Below, in pieces: positions 1 through 11,740 of a DNA stretch of 64,000 bases. Each line of letters starts with the position of its first letter. The stretch's first letter is position 1. The position numbers and the translations under genes are program-made. The DNA lies in NCBI GenBank assembly GCA_021234155.1, contig JAJEKV010000002.1:37509107-37573106 (forward strand), written 5' to 3'. Below the pieces are notes generated by a model, which was not told the DNA's origin, did no database searches, and was given only the letters and a program-made list of their open reading frames with translations. Origin of the DNA: Isoetes taiwanensis. Its lineage: Eukaryota; Streptophyta; Lycopodiopsida; Isoetales; Isoetaceae.

Positions 1-603
1 TATAATAAAAAGGTTTGAATAATTGGTCCTTGACCAAATGCTTTGTCGATGCTCTTCTCTTTTGTGGGTTTCTTCAAATAAATATAGTCAGTAGATGTGC
101 TTTTAATGATCAAGGTATCCAATAGTTTATATCTTGCTTACACGCCTGAATGATGTTTCTAAAACCCCCTTTTAAAAATAACATGAGGGTCAGCACATAC
201 TGGTTGGGTCTGATTTGGAGCTCTATGATGCTATTATTCATGATGAACAGCCTTCATGCATTGCTGTTTTGTATTTGCCTTCAGATTAAGATGGCATGAC
301 ACCAAGCTAAGAGTCTTTCCATATATGTCTAGACCAACTTTGTTGTTTCACTCCTCTTCGTGTTCTCTTAGATGATATGGTCCTTTTGTATTATGTTGTG
401 ACATAATCAACATGAAATAATTCTGAGATTTTGTTGATACCAGTTTCAGCATGTGATATACTGTCTGCTGCATAGATATCCATGTTTGCTCAAGCAAGGT
501 TTCCCATGAGGCCCGTCAGACCGAAATGGCATGTTGTTTATTATGGTTACGGTCCGGCCACCCTAGGAGCTCATTCAATTAAATTTTGCTAGGCCTCCAT
601 CAA
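1..603. other. No gene recognised
   Basis: AT-rich sequence with short interrupted frames. It may be decayed 3' flank of the minus-strand PPR relic that follows, but I see no motif that proves this. Confidence 0.4.
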
Positions 604-2071
604 TTAGGCCATCATGGCTACGTCCAGAAGGTATGCTACCAACCATGTTAGCAGTTGGTGTACCACCTTCAAAATACAAGGCATTTGTGACACATCCATG
701 CTGAGCATAAGCAGAAACAACCAATGTCCATGATACAAGATTGCTAGAAGGCATCCGCTTTCAGTTATTGAAGAGCCTCCTTGAGCTTGCCGCCGTGAAA
801 CTACATGCGTGCAAAGAAATTTGTTCAAAGACTTGGCTAGCCTCCTCTAATAGACCTTGGCGAGCATAAGTTGTTATCGTGGGAAATCCCTCTGGTCGGA
901 TCAGATTGAGCTATTTGTTTAAAAATGAAGTGCATCCTCCATATGCCGCGTGCGCATATGCTTTGAAGCCATTGCAATTACAACTTCACTTCAAATTTGG
1001 TTGTGGCATTTGGTTGAAGTTTAAGCAACCGCAAATCCCCATGAAGAAGACATGAGGTGATCAAGTTTGTCCGCGTCGTCTCTATAAGGCAATCTGTTAA
1101 ATAAAGAAAGAACCTGTCTTTGATGTTTCTTTGCATACGTGGGAATCGGCATGTTCCATGGTAGCAAGTCTCTTTTTAGAAATGTGCTCAATGATGTATC
1201 AAATGCCTCACGATGAGCGCCTGCAAGTATGGAATTCCAACTAACTACATTCTTGTCTGGCATTTCCTCCATCAATTGAATGACCTCCTTCAGTTTGCCT
1301 TTCTTGACATATGCAGAAATCATAAAATTTAATGAAAACTGATTAAGACGAAGCATATAGCAAGGACCTTCTTGATGTATCCTTGGCAAACACAAGCTGA
1401 AAGCATGGTTATCCATGAAACCATGTTTCGTTAAAGCATTTCTAAAGAAGTCTAGGGCTTCACTAAAATATCCATTTTCAATAAAACCTGAGAGCATAGC
1501 TATCCAGGAAACAACATCTCAGCTTTGGCATCTGCTCAAAATAATTTAGGGCTTGTCTGAGCTGACCACGTTTCTATCATGTTACTAAAGAGACTAGATT
1601 TTGCTAGGGCATATGTTCAAGGATTTCTACAGCATTTTCAAGCTGAGCAAGATTTGCAAAGGCCTTGATCATGGCATTCCCTAAAGCTGCATCTGACTAA
1701 GGAATTGTATAAAAAAGATGTATAGCCTCGTCAAAATAACCTTGCTGCAATAATGCCAATAATTATGGCGTTGCAAGAATGAGGATCTGGCATGTTCAGA
1801 TCATCATGCATCGCCCTTGATTCATGCAAAGCTCCACATTTGGCATAATACATGCAGACGGAGATTTCCTTAGAAGCTTATTTCAGTCTAGCCCAACTTT
1901 CATAATGTGTTCCTGAACACGTTTTCTCATCCCCACACCTGCGCAAACGTGAAGCAAGAGAGACAAGGCGAAATACCTGATAGAAATACCTGAGAGTCCA
2001 GCTCCTGGCTTTTTTACATGTATCATTTCGGGCTTATTTTTGGTATCTATTCCAAATTGCATATCTTTCAA
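604..2071 (-). pseudogene. Decayed PPR protein (PLS-type) pseudogene
   Basis: Read on the minus strand from about 2071 downward, the sequence gives pentatricopeptide-like helices broken by several stops. The best block is 1497-1021 (158 codons), with phrases typical of plant PLS-class PPR repeats: GYFSEALDFFRNAL, LNFMISAYVKKGKLKEVIQL, and MPDKNVVSWNSILAGA. Between 2071 and 1500 other frames read GYFDEAIHLFYTIP, NAMIKAFANLAQLENAVEIL and RGQLRQALNYFEQMP, spaced as successive repeats. Intact members of this family are intronless, bind organelle RNA and act in RNA editing or processing. No E, E+ or DYW tail was recognised and no organelle-targeting start is visible. Stops and frame changes make this a relic. 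The family call is good; the exact ends are not. Confidence 0.7.
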
Positions 2072-2269
2072 GCTCTTTTACGTACGCGGTATTTTGGCCG
2101 AAATAGGATTTCCGACCAAATGCATCCGATTTAAATCAAAAGAAAACAATTCCCATTTGACGGGAGTCGGCAAATACGAGTTATAGATGAAAGGAGATTG
2201 GGTGTGGAACATGATTTCAGAGTATTTTGGCGCAAAAATTAGAACCACTTGCAAATCGTGTACTCCCAT

Positions 2270-3800
2270 GGCAATGCATAGTTGTGGTTTAACTAGGCCT
2301 AAGAATGCTAGTGGGTTAAATGGGCTAGGCTTGCTAATGGTTTAACTAGGCATGTGTATAACCTGTTATTAAACTTGACTATGTTGTCTGGGATAAGCTT
2401 GCTAAAGGTTTATTTACATGAAAACAGATTTCATTAAGCAAGCAATAAATAAGGTTAGGCATGATGAGAAATTACATGGAGCTAGCTGCAAGTGCACTTG
2501 TGTGGTTTGTGGCCCTGGGCCAACTTGCATGGCAAATAAATGTACATACTCTTCTACCGTGAGCTTTGGAAATCACTGGTTTGTCAAAGGATGATGAAAT
2601 AGAGGAGTGGCATGCACATGGTTGTTTGACTCTCAAGTGCAAGAATTGGACACACTTGAAGTTACCAACACCCCAAATGAATTGAAATACATTCCGGACA
2701 CAACATTGAATGGAAGACCTATGACAAGGTTAGAATTCACTTTATTTTATCCCAAGTTATATCACATTGATCTGTCATTACCATTCGCGGTGCCAGAACC
2801 TAGAACACATGCTGATGGCAAGGGAGGTACAAGATTTCTACTAAACCAGTTACCAAACTGGTTTACAAATGCACAACTGCTGTAGAGATTATCCAGGAAG
2901 CCAAGAGTGTCTTAAAAGAGTTTATACCACATGAATGTCTAGTAGTCTAACTGGGATAGGCATGCTAGTTGTTTAATCAGACATGGCAATCCTTGTTGTT
3001 GGCAGAGTTTAACTAGGCAAGGGATAGTAGTGGTTAAATTGGGCACGTGATAGTTGTTGTGGAGTGTGCCTCCAATGGTTTAATCAGCCTACTTTTGGTA
3101 ATGGCTTAAATGGAAAAGGGAGTCTAGTAGTTTGACTAGGAAATGCATGGTTCTGGTTTAACTGGAAAATGGTCTTTTTGTAACAAAGCAATGCATGGTT
3201 GATAGTAGTTTAACTGGGCAAGCAAGAATAGTGGTTAAATTGGACATTGCAACCTAGTAGAAAAGAATAGTAGTGGTTAAACAAGGCAAGGGATTCTAGT
3301 GGTTTAACTAGGCAATGCATGGTAGCTTACATTGGTTGTGATTTAACTAGACAAGGGTCTCTAGTGCTTTAACTAGACAAGAATTGACATGTTTTAACTG
3401 GGCAAGGAATAGCATTCAACTGGCCAAGGCTGGATAGTGGTTTAACCGGGTATGTGATAATTGTGGTTAAACTAGGCATGGGATAGTTGTGTGTTAAGTG
3501 TCCAAGGGACGGGTTAACTAGACATTCTAGGTTGTGGTTTAACTGGGCGAGGTTCTTAAGTAACTAGGCTAGACTTAGGAGTGGTTTTACTGAGCAAGGG
3601 ATTTAACTGGGCATTAGAATTGTGTTTCTTAGGTGGCTAAGGACTAGTATTTGTCTAACTAGCAAGAAATAGTAGGATTCTAGTGGTTAACTAGGCAATG
3701 TATGATTGTGATTTAACTGGGGAAGGGTCTCTAATGTCTTAGTATGCAAAGCATAGTTGTGATTTTACTAGACAAGGAATAGTAGTGGGCAAGGTGTCAG
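2270..3800. repeat. Degenerate minisatellite built on a GTTTAACTRGGCAAGG-like core
   Basis: A core close to GTGGTTTAACTGGGCAAGG, often followed by GATTCTAGT or GATAGTAGT, recurs dozens of times at irregular spacing of about 25-60 bases, with point changes and gaps. Examples lie near 2287, 2335, 2948, 3010, 3270, 3300, 3350, 3390, 3440, 3540, 3590 and 3710. About 2440-2930 does not follow the pattern and looks inserted. All copies point the same way. I recognise no transposon family in it. Confidence 0.75.
2607..2885 (+). CDS. Hypothetical ORF, 92 codons, inside the minisatellite
   Basis: An open frame of 92 codons beginning with ATG lies in the only non-repetitive part of the 2.3-3.8 kb block. 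The peptide is mixed in composition, rich in Leu, Pro and Thr, without a signal peptide, membrane segment or motif I recognise. It could be a captured exon, a fragment of an element, or chance. The first codons follow an interrupted frame, so the start is arbitrary. I would not treat it as a gene without transcript evidence. Confidence 0.15.
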   Translation: MACTWLFDSQVQELDTLEVTNTPNELKYIPDTTLNGRPMTRLEFTLFYPKLYHIDLSLPFAVPEPRTHADGKGGTRFLLNQLPNWFTNAQLL

Positions 3801-3838
3801 CCAACCATCTCACCATAAGGCATGTGAATGAAAACAAA

Positions 3839-4913
3839 TGAAATGTCATCAATTACATTCTTGCGCAAGACGAGCATGCATGTATTGCATGCGTCACATG
3901 CATGCATCGCATGCATTTTTAGGCCGTTCATCAGGTTGGAGGATATTGCAGAGTTCTTCATCGACTTTTCATCGGCGCTTTCTCATCTCTCAGCAGTATC
4001 CATGGCTCCCACCCTCCCCCCTACAATTGTTATTTATATGTTCATATTTGTTATAATTGTCGCGTGGCACGCGTGACCACCCTAAACTTTTTGGGTATAA
4101 ATATTGTTTTTGTCGCGTGTACGGCGACCCAGCCCTCGCTTTTTTAGATGTTTTTCTCTATTGGTTTCTATTGGTGATATGCGAGGTCGAGGGGTGATCG
4201 CGACTTAGGTATTCTTTGTGGGCGTGGGTTTTGTGGGAGCGTTTAGCGACCCTGCGTTGTCAAGCCCTGCGAGATTTTTGCAAGATAGATAGGCTTTTCA
4301 TTCATCTCAGAGTTTTTCTACAATGGTATAGGGTGGGTAGGCGCACATCGCTGCTACCCAAAAATGAAACATAGGGAATATCCGGTTATAACACACCGGA
4401 CCTCAAATAAAATTGTGTTGCTTTCAGGATGTTGGCTAGTGTGTACTGCTGAGAGCTTATCGCCGGGATTAAAAACCCCCGCCCTTTTGGGTTTTGAGGA
4501 AAAACCTAGCGATAAAATCTCGGCAAGGGGCTTGGACAACGCGGGGCTGCTAAGCGTTCCCACAAAAACCCGCGCTCCGGAGAATACCTAAGTCGCGCAT
4601 CACCCACGGACCTGCACATCATCAGAAAAAACCAATAGAGAAAAAACCTCGGCGGGGGGCTGGTCCAGCGTCTTGTGCAGCGACAATTATAACAAATATG
4701 AACATATAAATAACAATTGTAAGGGGGAAGGGTGGGAGCCATGGATACTCTTGAGAGATGAAATAGAAAAATGGATGAAGAACTACGCAATAAATAGTGA
4801 TCCTCCACTTGATGAGCGGCCAAAAATGCATCGCGATGCATGCATCACGGCGCATGCAATGCATGCATGCTTTCAAATCTTAAGAATGTCGATCGCTATC
4901 TTGGTCGATGACA
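3839..4913. repeat. Long inverted repeat, arms about 3839-4285 and 4510-4913
   Basis: The left arm reappears as its reverse complement in the right arm, with the symmetry centre near 4385-4395 and a loop of about 220 bases. The best stretch is 3998-4063 against 4678-4745, nearly identical over about 65 bases. It begins with CCATGGCTCCCACCC and includes TTATATGTTCATATTTG. The outer parts share clusters of GCATGCAT. The left arm also has a TATA-like TATAAATA at 4096-4103. Open frames in both arms translate one another's mirror image, so I do not call them genes. This is either a foldback element or two LTR-like copies inserted head to head. Confidence 0.8.
4284..4512 (-). repeat. Inverted copy of the 5985-6195 segment
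   Basis: This segment forms the loop of the long inverted repeat. As reverse complement it matches 5985-6195: both contain GATAGATAGGCTT followed by TCATTCAT, a GGGATTAAAAACCCC-like motif, and GGGCGGGGGTTTTT next to a GAGGAAAA run. The two copies differ by many small insertions and deletions. With the TATA-bearing segment upstream of 5985, this looks like the 3' part of an LTR or a short non-autonomous retroelement present in both orientations. Confidence 0.6.
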
Positions 4914-5099
4914 TTCTTGCTTATGCTAGACTTCGCATAGAAAACCACAACATCCCAATCTTGGAGAACTTGAATACTAGATCAGGAAAAAGTTGAAGAA
5001 TTGTCTATCTTGGGACAAAAAAGGCAAAGATAGAAGAGGTTAGAAAGGATAGGAATGGTCAATAAAAGTAGCTCATGCAGAAAAAGCCCCTCCTGCATG

Positions 5100-6195
5100 A
5101 GATCAAAGAATAGAAGCCATGGATCTGAGAGATGAGAAAGCGCTTCACCGTCATGCTGCGTTTCTTGTTCTCCTTCAAGCTGCTAATGGCGGCCTTCTAT
5201 ATGTTCCAATTCTTCTACGCTCCTTGTCGGCAGGCTCCTCTTCTTCTCACTCTCGCTCGTTAGCCGTGACCCCGCTTCAACACTTGGAGGTTTCATGGCT
5301 GGGCTTATAGTCTAGGAAGTTCTCTGGTAATCGGCCGGTTTTGTATCTCTTGCGAGTCCCTTCCCAAAATCGCATCGATCCGAGCCATCGGGTCGTCATT
5401 CTGGGCAGGGACGAGCCATTATATAAGGCTCTTTTCCATTTGGGACCGGTTATCGGCGTTTTCTCACAGCAGCACTTCTTTCCATTCTCATTGCTTCCCT
5501 CCCTTCCCGTTAGGGGTGCGCGTCGTTTTTTCACATATGTTTGTTCATGCACTCTTTGTTGTTCTTCACCTTGGGTGTTGCTATCATAATGTTTTTCTTT
5601 TTTTGGCATCATGCCACATTATTCTCCACCTGCGGGTGATGTTGTTTATTTCCATCTTGAGGGTGATGCACATCTCTTTTCACATGGTTGTTCTTCCATG
5701 GGGTGACGCTCTTCTCCACCCTACGGGTGATGCTGTCTTCTTTTTCTGCAATGTTATTTTCACGTGTCTTAATCGCTCATCATTGGGGTGCTTGTTGTTG
5801 TACAGATTGCTGCGTCATTGCCCTGCATGTTTGATTCTCTCTAACCATTTATGGGTGTTTTTCGGGTTCTCTGTTTTGCTTGCAGGTTTTATGCCGTCTT
5901 GTGAGGATCCTTCTCTTTTTCTATTCACCATCGACCCATCTTCTTCGATTCTCCAGGCAACACATTCGAGGTTGCTGGCGACCATTTCTCATTAGGGTTT
6001 TCCTCGAAAACCTGAAAGGGCGGGGTTTTTTATCCCGATGAGAAGTTGTCGCCATTACCCTTCTATACTGCCTGTGCACATTTCTTTTTTACGGGGTATT
6101 CCGATATTGTTCCTATGGTCGGCTACCCGTCTCTATTCTTCAAAACATTGTATACTGCTGCTGTGATGAATGACAAGCCTATCTATCATAAGTCA
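5100..6195 (+). mobile_element. LTR-like segment with TATA box, retroelement relic
   Basis: A clear core promoter motif ATTATATAAGG lies at about 5418-5428. It is followed by a T/C-rich leader in which a short motif ending GGGTGATG or GGGGTGAC recurs (near 5632, 5662, 5702, 5725). The segment ends in the GGCGGGGTTTTTTATCCCG block near 6018 that is also found inverted at 4284-4512. Open frames across 5119-5995 overlap on both strands and resemble no protein I know. A TATA box, transcribed leader and conserved 3' block without coding capacity fit a solo LTR or small non-autonomous LTR element. I could not identify target duplications, a primer site or exact ends. Confidence 0.4.
5418..5428 (+). 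promoter_or_regulatory. TATA box of the LTR-like segment
   Basis: ATTATATAAGG is a strong plant TATA motif, set in a GC-richer context than its surroundings. It probably drove transcription of the retroelement rather than of a host gene. Confidence 0.45.
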
Positions 6196-7690
6196 CTTTA
6201 AAAATGAGCAAATCAAACCCCCATCGTATATGTAAGAATCCTTCAAATGGTGCAAAGTTATTTGGTGGGATAAAAAAAAAATGAAAAAATGCAGCATGCT
6301 TCATATATTTTCAGAAGTTTCTAAAACTTGTGACACCCAGATGTACCAAGGTGAACGTAAAAATGGATGCATCTAAATTATAAAAACCATGTTCAAATGG
6401 ACGCATTTGAATTATAACAACCATCAAGAAAACATCTGAAAGATAGAATTCATTTTGCTACTTCCAAATACAATTTATGTTCAGATCATAAGATTCATGT
6501 TATAGAGTAGAACAATGTCCTACCATCTGCAAAGAATGAACATCATAATCCTTGAAAGGGAACACAAAATGGAAGAAAGAAAAGACAAGGGCAAACCTAA
6601 TAAATTTCATCTTTTTTTGTAGTCTTATGACTGTGCAGCTAGCATACTATGTGGAGTTAGCTAAGACTATGTGTTCTACATCCACTTGACTCCTCCAAGT
6701 TCTAATTTTTTTTAAGATATTATGTAACATTTGTCTCAAGTTTAAAGTTTCTTTTTCCAAATCAAACCATATGCATATGATTTTCTATTTGGTTGCACCG
6801 TGGCGATAATAATGTTACGAGATTGGTAGAGATTACATTGCAGTTCTCTCATATATAAAGTGCGTGCTAAGCTCCACAAGAACCGGAAGATGAGATAGCT
6901 ATTAAGATTGATCCACCACTCGAAAATCTGAGTGCAGATATCATTGAACCGTGAAAGAAACAACTTGCAGCTTCTACAATATTGTAGCTGCTTCAGTATT
7001 AGCTCCTAGTGTTTCGAGAGTTCATAAGCATGTTACAGGAACACTACCATCCCTGCCAATCTTCATATAGAATTGAATACCCGACCATAAAATCCATATA
7101 GGACAGGAGATCAATGACTTGAAGGTAATATCTATGCTACAATATACAATTGCTTAACTGGCAGGAAAATACAATGATAATGAATTTGTTCTACCTATGG
7201 GCCATCGACAATACTTGATAGCATAAAAGAATGTCTAACTACAATATGAGTAGCCTCATTTTCCAATGAGCATCAAAGAAGATGTTGAGACTTTAATAAT
7301 CTGTATAACAGTTGCATAATCTTGCCATAGTTCTGTCCTGGAACGGCTTCCTCCATGGAGCTCCAAACACAAAGCTTCCATTTGAAAGTAGCTAAAGTTT
7401 TGAGGAACATTTAAAAGGCAAAGCCAATTTTATGCCTGCAAGAAAGAAATGTAAATGAAGAGAATCAAATTAGTTGCCATATCTGGCCAATTTGCACGAC
7501 CTTAAGGAGGCTAACCATGACAAATGATGTATGCCAGCCATTCCAACACTCCATCATTAGGTGCAGCTTCCATATAGCCTTTTTGTAGTAGGAGCAGCCA
7601 TGCATAATAAAGTATCAGGAAATGTTCATGTTCTAAAGATGGTATATATTCCAAGTATCATAGCATATATTTTATGAGTTTAATCAGCTG
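6196..7690. other. AT-rich intergenic DNA, nothing recognised
   Basis: No frame longer than about 70 codons looks coding, and I found no long repeat in it. Confidence 0.5.
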
Positions 7691-7695
7691 TTTTA

Positions 7696-7800
7696 TTTTT
7701 GGGTTGCCCCTAGGGGGGCAAACCCTCGTTTATGTGGGTATGTGGGCATATTCAAGTATATGCTGGCATATACCTAGCATATCTTGATATGGCCTTAAAA
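7696..7800. repeat. GC hairpin repeat family, copy 1
   Basis: A palindrome, GGGTTGCCCC-TA-GGGGGGCAAACCC, with an 11-12 bp imperfect stem, is followed by an AT-rich arm with TATGTGGG, GGCATATTC, AAGTATATGC and CATATACCTAG. The same order recurs at 19255, 21300 and 42383, with related hairpins at 16331, 16773, 22563, 49894 and 54192. This copy is followed by TATAAACCCCGCCCC near 7881, a possible promoter. Confidence 0.65.
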
Positions 7801-8199
7801 AAGGGCTGCGCACGTAAATGGTCGGTCATCTAGCCCCATTATCACACACTACACAAACGCTATCCGCCGGACTTGGCTATAAACCCCGCCCCATCGGATT
7901 ACGCCCTCCCTTCTCACAGAAGGATCGTTGAAGCTTAAGGCGGTTGAAGTGAAGGCATCTTTGAAGGCTGAAGGCGGAATGCACAAAAAAAGGGGTTTTT
8001 CTATCATCTTTCAAGCCATTCTCTTCGATTTTCTTTCGGGCTATCTAGGTAATAATATTTGAACTTCGAGTCTTACATTGGCTTCCACGGCAACATAATC
8101 TTAAGATAGGATTTTCGGGTTATATTTTCTGCACAATGGTTTTGATTGAAATGTGTATATACCTGAGGAATGGGTGTGGATTGGGACAGCGGAACTCTT

Positions 8200-8371
8200 A
8201 ATGGATCGATGTTGGCATTTGAGATGATCTTTTGTCGAGAATAATAGACACAGTCCATTTATTTCCTATCACGAACCCCAACACTAATGGATCGGTGTTG
8301 GCATTTGAGATGATCTTTGCATTTGAGAATAATAGACACAGGTTTGCTATTTCCTATGAGAAGCCCCTTTT
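8200..8371. repeat. Two tandem copies of an 86-bp unit
   Basis: The unit starts with AATGGATCGATGTTGGCATT at 8200 and again at 8286 (AATGGATCGGTGTTGGCATT). Both copies continue with GAGATGATCTTT and AATAATAGACACAG. They are about 85-90 percent alike. No known element is recognised. Confidence 0.85.
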
Positions 8372-9391
8372 TCAAAAGTCTGGACACATGGCATCTCTTC
8401 TCAACTTGAAATAAAATTGGAACATTTGCATTGTTCTGTATCCAATTATAGTTGAGTATGCATCCATTTGCCTATATCACAAATGGAATTTTTATAAGGT
8501 CTTTGAAGAGCCATTTGCCATGTTACTGTTTTTGCACATATTGGAAGCCTTGATTTTGTTTTAGGCTTCCACCGGTGCTCAACACTTTCAATGCAAATCC
8601 GACATGCGGATCAACAAAAACTCAATCAACGATCCATGCAAGAGAGGTATTTAGCGGGGATATATTACGATGAATTCTTTGTAGATAATAATGGAATATG
8701 GTGTTAACCCTAGCATTCTTCCTAGATCTTTTTTACGTACATGGGTTACTAGAGGGGAGTATATGAAGAAAGGAGAGCATTGTTATTTTACGCATAGCAA
8801 GGCGGTGTATCTTGATCTGCTCATAAGCCCAAGATCGTCCCGAGTTTTACGAAGTTTTTGCAACATAATCTAGACTTTGTGTTTTTCGGGCATGTAAGTT
8901 CAAATCTATTGTTGGTAGTTCGAGCTCTTGCGAAGTTATATCTTCTATTCTCTTTTTTTTTTTTAGTGCGGGAAGGTCTTTGGATATTTCTCGGGTTGTG
9001 ATATTGCTCAAACTACATTTGCAAAATGAGATAAATGGATAATTCTTTGCCTTCTAGACTATATCTTTGGGCGTTTACATGCTTCCTTGCTCACGAATCT
9101 TTGTTTGGTCTCTAGCGTATTTTTACCATATTCTAACAACGGGCATGGATAATACATTTTTGATTTGTATTTATCGCTTTCGATTTTCTTTGTAGGCTTG
9201 ATCGTAGGGCTTCAATCGGGAACTCCATGTTGGTGAATTGCCAATCGGAAAAACAAAGGCGGAAAATCCAAGACATCTTCCCAATCGACAAGTGAGCCTC
9301 CACTTGCATGCATTTGAACATCTGAGTAGTTAGTTTTCCAGTGTGCCCATAATTTCTGTGGATTGTTGTTAGCTGAAAATGGGTAACCAAA
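8372..9391. other. Left flank of the CACTA insertion, no gene recognised
   Basis: The sequence is AT-rich with small frames only. A 60-codon frame at 8691-8873 has no recognisable features. Confidence 0.4.
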
Positions 9392-9394
9392 GCA

Positions 9395-9424
9395 CACAAC
9401 AAGAGAATGGACATTTAGCGACGT
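9395..9424 (+). repeat. Left terminal inverted repeat of the CACTA element
   Basis: Thirty bases starting CACAACAAGAGAATGG; 27 match the reverse complement of the right end. The mismatches fall at terminal positions 11, 14 and 17. Confidence 0.92.
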
Positions 9425-9660
9425 GGGCTTGCGGCGATACGTGGCGTGGCGTCGCAAAATAACGTGACCATCACGGCGTCACGCGTCCCGCGTCGCGGTT
9501 TCGCGTCGCGCCATCGGCGTGTGGTCGCGACGTCGACCGCGGACGTGGCGGTCTGTCACGCCAGGTGCACCACGTCGCGCGCAGCGTCGCCACTTTGTCG
9601 CGGCGTGGCGTCGGCGTCGACGGCGTGACGTCGCTTGCGGGCGGATCGTCGTCGCTCGGG
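9416..9660. repeat. Left subterminal CGTCG-rich array
   Basis: This block is far richer in CpG than the rest of the window and is made of overlapping GCGTCGCG, GCGACGT and CGTGGCG words in both orientations. By analogy with En/Spm it is the likely transposase-binding region. The frames it contains (Arg-rich on both strands) are products of the repeat and not genes. Confidence 0.75.
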
Positions 9661-9675
9661 CGCCCGCCGGGCGTC

Positions 9676-10830
9676 TGGTGTACTTTGTTCTTTTTGGAGA
9701 ACAAGGGTGGTCTTACGGCCCGCGAAAGTTGGTCCCCGGGGTAATGTCGATATTCTGAGTCCATTGGAAGAGCCAAATCATGGTTTTGGAGAGGGAAATT
9801 GCTGCGTCCATCGCCCGGGCCTTCGAAGAGAACTTTTGTGGCGGCATGTGAGCTCTGGGAAGACTCGGACTATTTCATCGTGCACCAACACCGCATATCC
9901 TAGTGAAATGTTTTCTCATGTCCGCCACCGTACGTTGCAAATCAAGTCAAAAATTCCACCTTTTTTTCGATCTGCGAGAATTTTTTAGTTATCGTTCTTT
10001 TGCATTCATGCTTCATAAATTCGTAATTAATGCATGGTATGGAATTAAATTCTGATTTTTTTTGTCGGTTGGCTTCCTATGTCATCCCGGCCTACGAGCA
10101 AATTTTAGAATTTCCGGATGAAGTTACGATCAAATAGGTCTAGGCGACTGTTGTTGGGCGATAGTAAGACATTCATAAATTCGTAATTAATGCATAGTAA
10201 TTAAATTCTGATTTTTGTCGGCCGGGCTTCTTAAGTCATCGCGTACATGCCGGTTTTCAAAATTTCGGACAAGGTTTAGATCAAAGTGTTTGCATTAGAT
10301 GCGGTCAAGGCGACTGTTGTTGGGCGTGGCGGCACACTTGCTCAAGTCAAACAAGGCGAGGACCTTGCAAAGGCCGCCTCATTAGAGGGAGAGTCCGAAC
10401 CCCAGAGGCCACCAAAAAAGTTTCCGGCGACCTTTCTGGCCGCTCCCCTGGAGGGCCGTGCGCTAAAGACCACACTCCCGGATCTCGGTTCCCCTATCCA
10501 GGCCGATTGAATCCTTCGTTCAAGGGCCCATGTCCGATAAGGTCAAAAAATCCAACATCCGTCCCCGTGAGAACTTATCAAACCTTGAAGCATCCTGCTG
10601 GTCGGCGTGTAGAAACCAAAGTGTTTTGTCGTTCGGACATTCGCGGAGGCTCCGGAATGGCGGTTCGACTTAACCACATCGTCCGGGGAGGCGAAATTAC
10701 CCTAGAGACCAAGTTGCGGTCAGTTTTGCAAAAAGAAAGAAACACTTATGCCCTACGTTGCGGTGATTCGACAGACCACCTCCTAGGCCAATTGACTACG
10801 AGTGTGTTGGACATGAGATAGTTTGGCTAC
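9676..10830. repeat. Internal CACTA repeat, unit A (about 1.1 kb)
   Basis: This unit matches unit B (10829-11740) in order. Shared landmarks are GGGTGGTCTT then TTGGTCCCCGGG (9732 and 10862), a TCGCCCGGGCCTTCG-like block (9810 and 10938), CATTCATAAATTCGTAATTA, and AAGTGTTTGCATTAGA then TGTTGTTGGGCG. The CATTCATAAATTCG segment occurs twice within this unit, near 10012 and 10173. Differences between copies are mainly small gaps. The 74- and 104-codon frames at 10286-10821 are not preserved in unit B, so I do not call them genes. Confidence 0.75.
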
Positions 10831-11740
10831 CTCGAGAAGGGGTGGTCTTTTGGCCATGAAACTTGGTCCCGGGGGCAATGTCGACGTTCGAAGTCCATTG
10901 GCGAGCGAATCACGATTAGGAGAGGAAGTTGCCCGTCCGTCGCCCGGACCCTTCGGAGAGGACTTTTTAGGGCAAGCAAGCTTCGGATGGTTTTAGGGTC
11001 CGTGCTCAAGCGTCAACACCCCCCCTACGTCAAGACACCGCGGCGCAAGGTCCTAGTCGAATCGACAAGGATAGAGCCTCAAACGTAAACCCTATGAGTT
11101 GCCGGGGTTCTAGCGGGGTTTGCGTTTTGGGTGTCGAAGTTTTGGTCCCTTTGCACTTGGGACTTGGCTGATAAGATGCGATTGAGAACGCCAAGCAAGG
11201 GGAACCAGCGGAATGGAGTTTGGATCTGTATACTCCTCGTTGTGGTAGTTAAGTAAAGGGCGACTTTTGCGGTAGCAAGACATTCATAAATTCGTAATTA
11301 ATGCATAGTACGGAATTAAATTCTGATTTTTTGTCGTGAGGCTTCCTAAGTCATCGCCAACATCTGAGGCCCGATTTTCAAAATTTCGGACAAGGTTTAC
11401 ATCAAAGTGTTTGCATTAGAACGGTCCCGGCAGCCTGTTGTTGGGCGGCCGAAGCCGCACACTTGCCCAAGTCAAACAAGGCCGACCTTGCAAGGCCACC
11501 TCATTAGAGGGGAGAGTCCCGGGACCCGGAGGTGAGCCCCAAAAAGTTTCGGGCGGCCTTTCCTGGCGGCTCCCTCCCGGGCGTGTCGCTAAAGACCACA
11601 CTCGGGATCTGGTTCCCCTATCCGGCCAATTGAATCCTTCGTTCAAGAGCCCTGTCTCGATAAGGTCCAAAAATCCAACATCCGTCCCGTGAGAACTTAT
11701 CAAACCGCCACCCCCAGGCTCAAACATGCCACCCCAGGCT
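10829..11740. repeat. Internal CACTA repeat, unit B
   Basis: This is the second copy of the unit starting at 9676. It ends in a small duplication of CCACCCCAGGCTCAAACAT near 11707 and 11730. Units A and B together fill nearly half of the element. Confidence 0.75.

Noticed and set aside
3828-4996. Mirror-image frames sharing MAPTLPP on both arms of the inverted repeat
   Set aside because: They follow from the palindrome. No extended frame survives in both arms, so I list the repeat and keep the frame only as a question.
9446-9776. Arg-rich overlapping frames on both strands
   Set aside because: Products of the CGTCG subterminal array of the CACTA element; open on both strands at once.
10286-10821. 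Two GC-rich frames of 74 and 104 codons
   Set aside because: The duplicate unit at 11400-11740 does not preserve either frame, so coding selection is unlikely.
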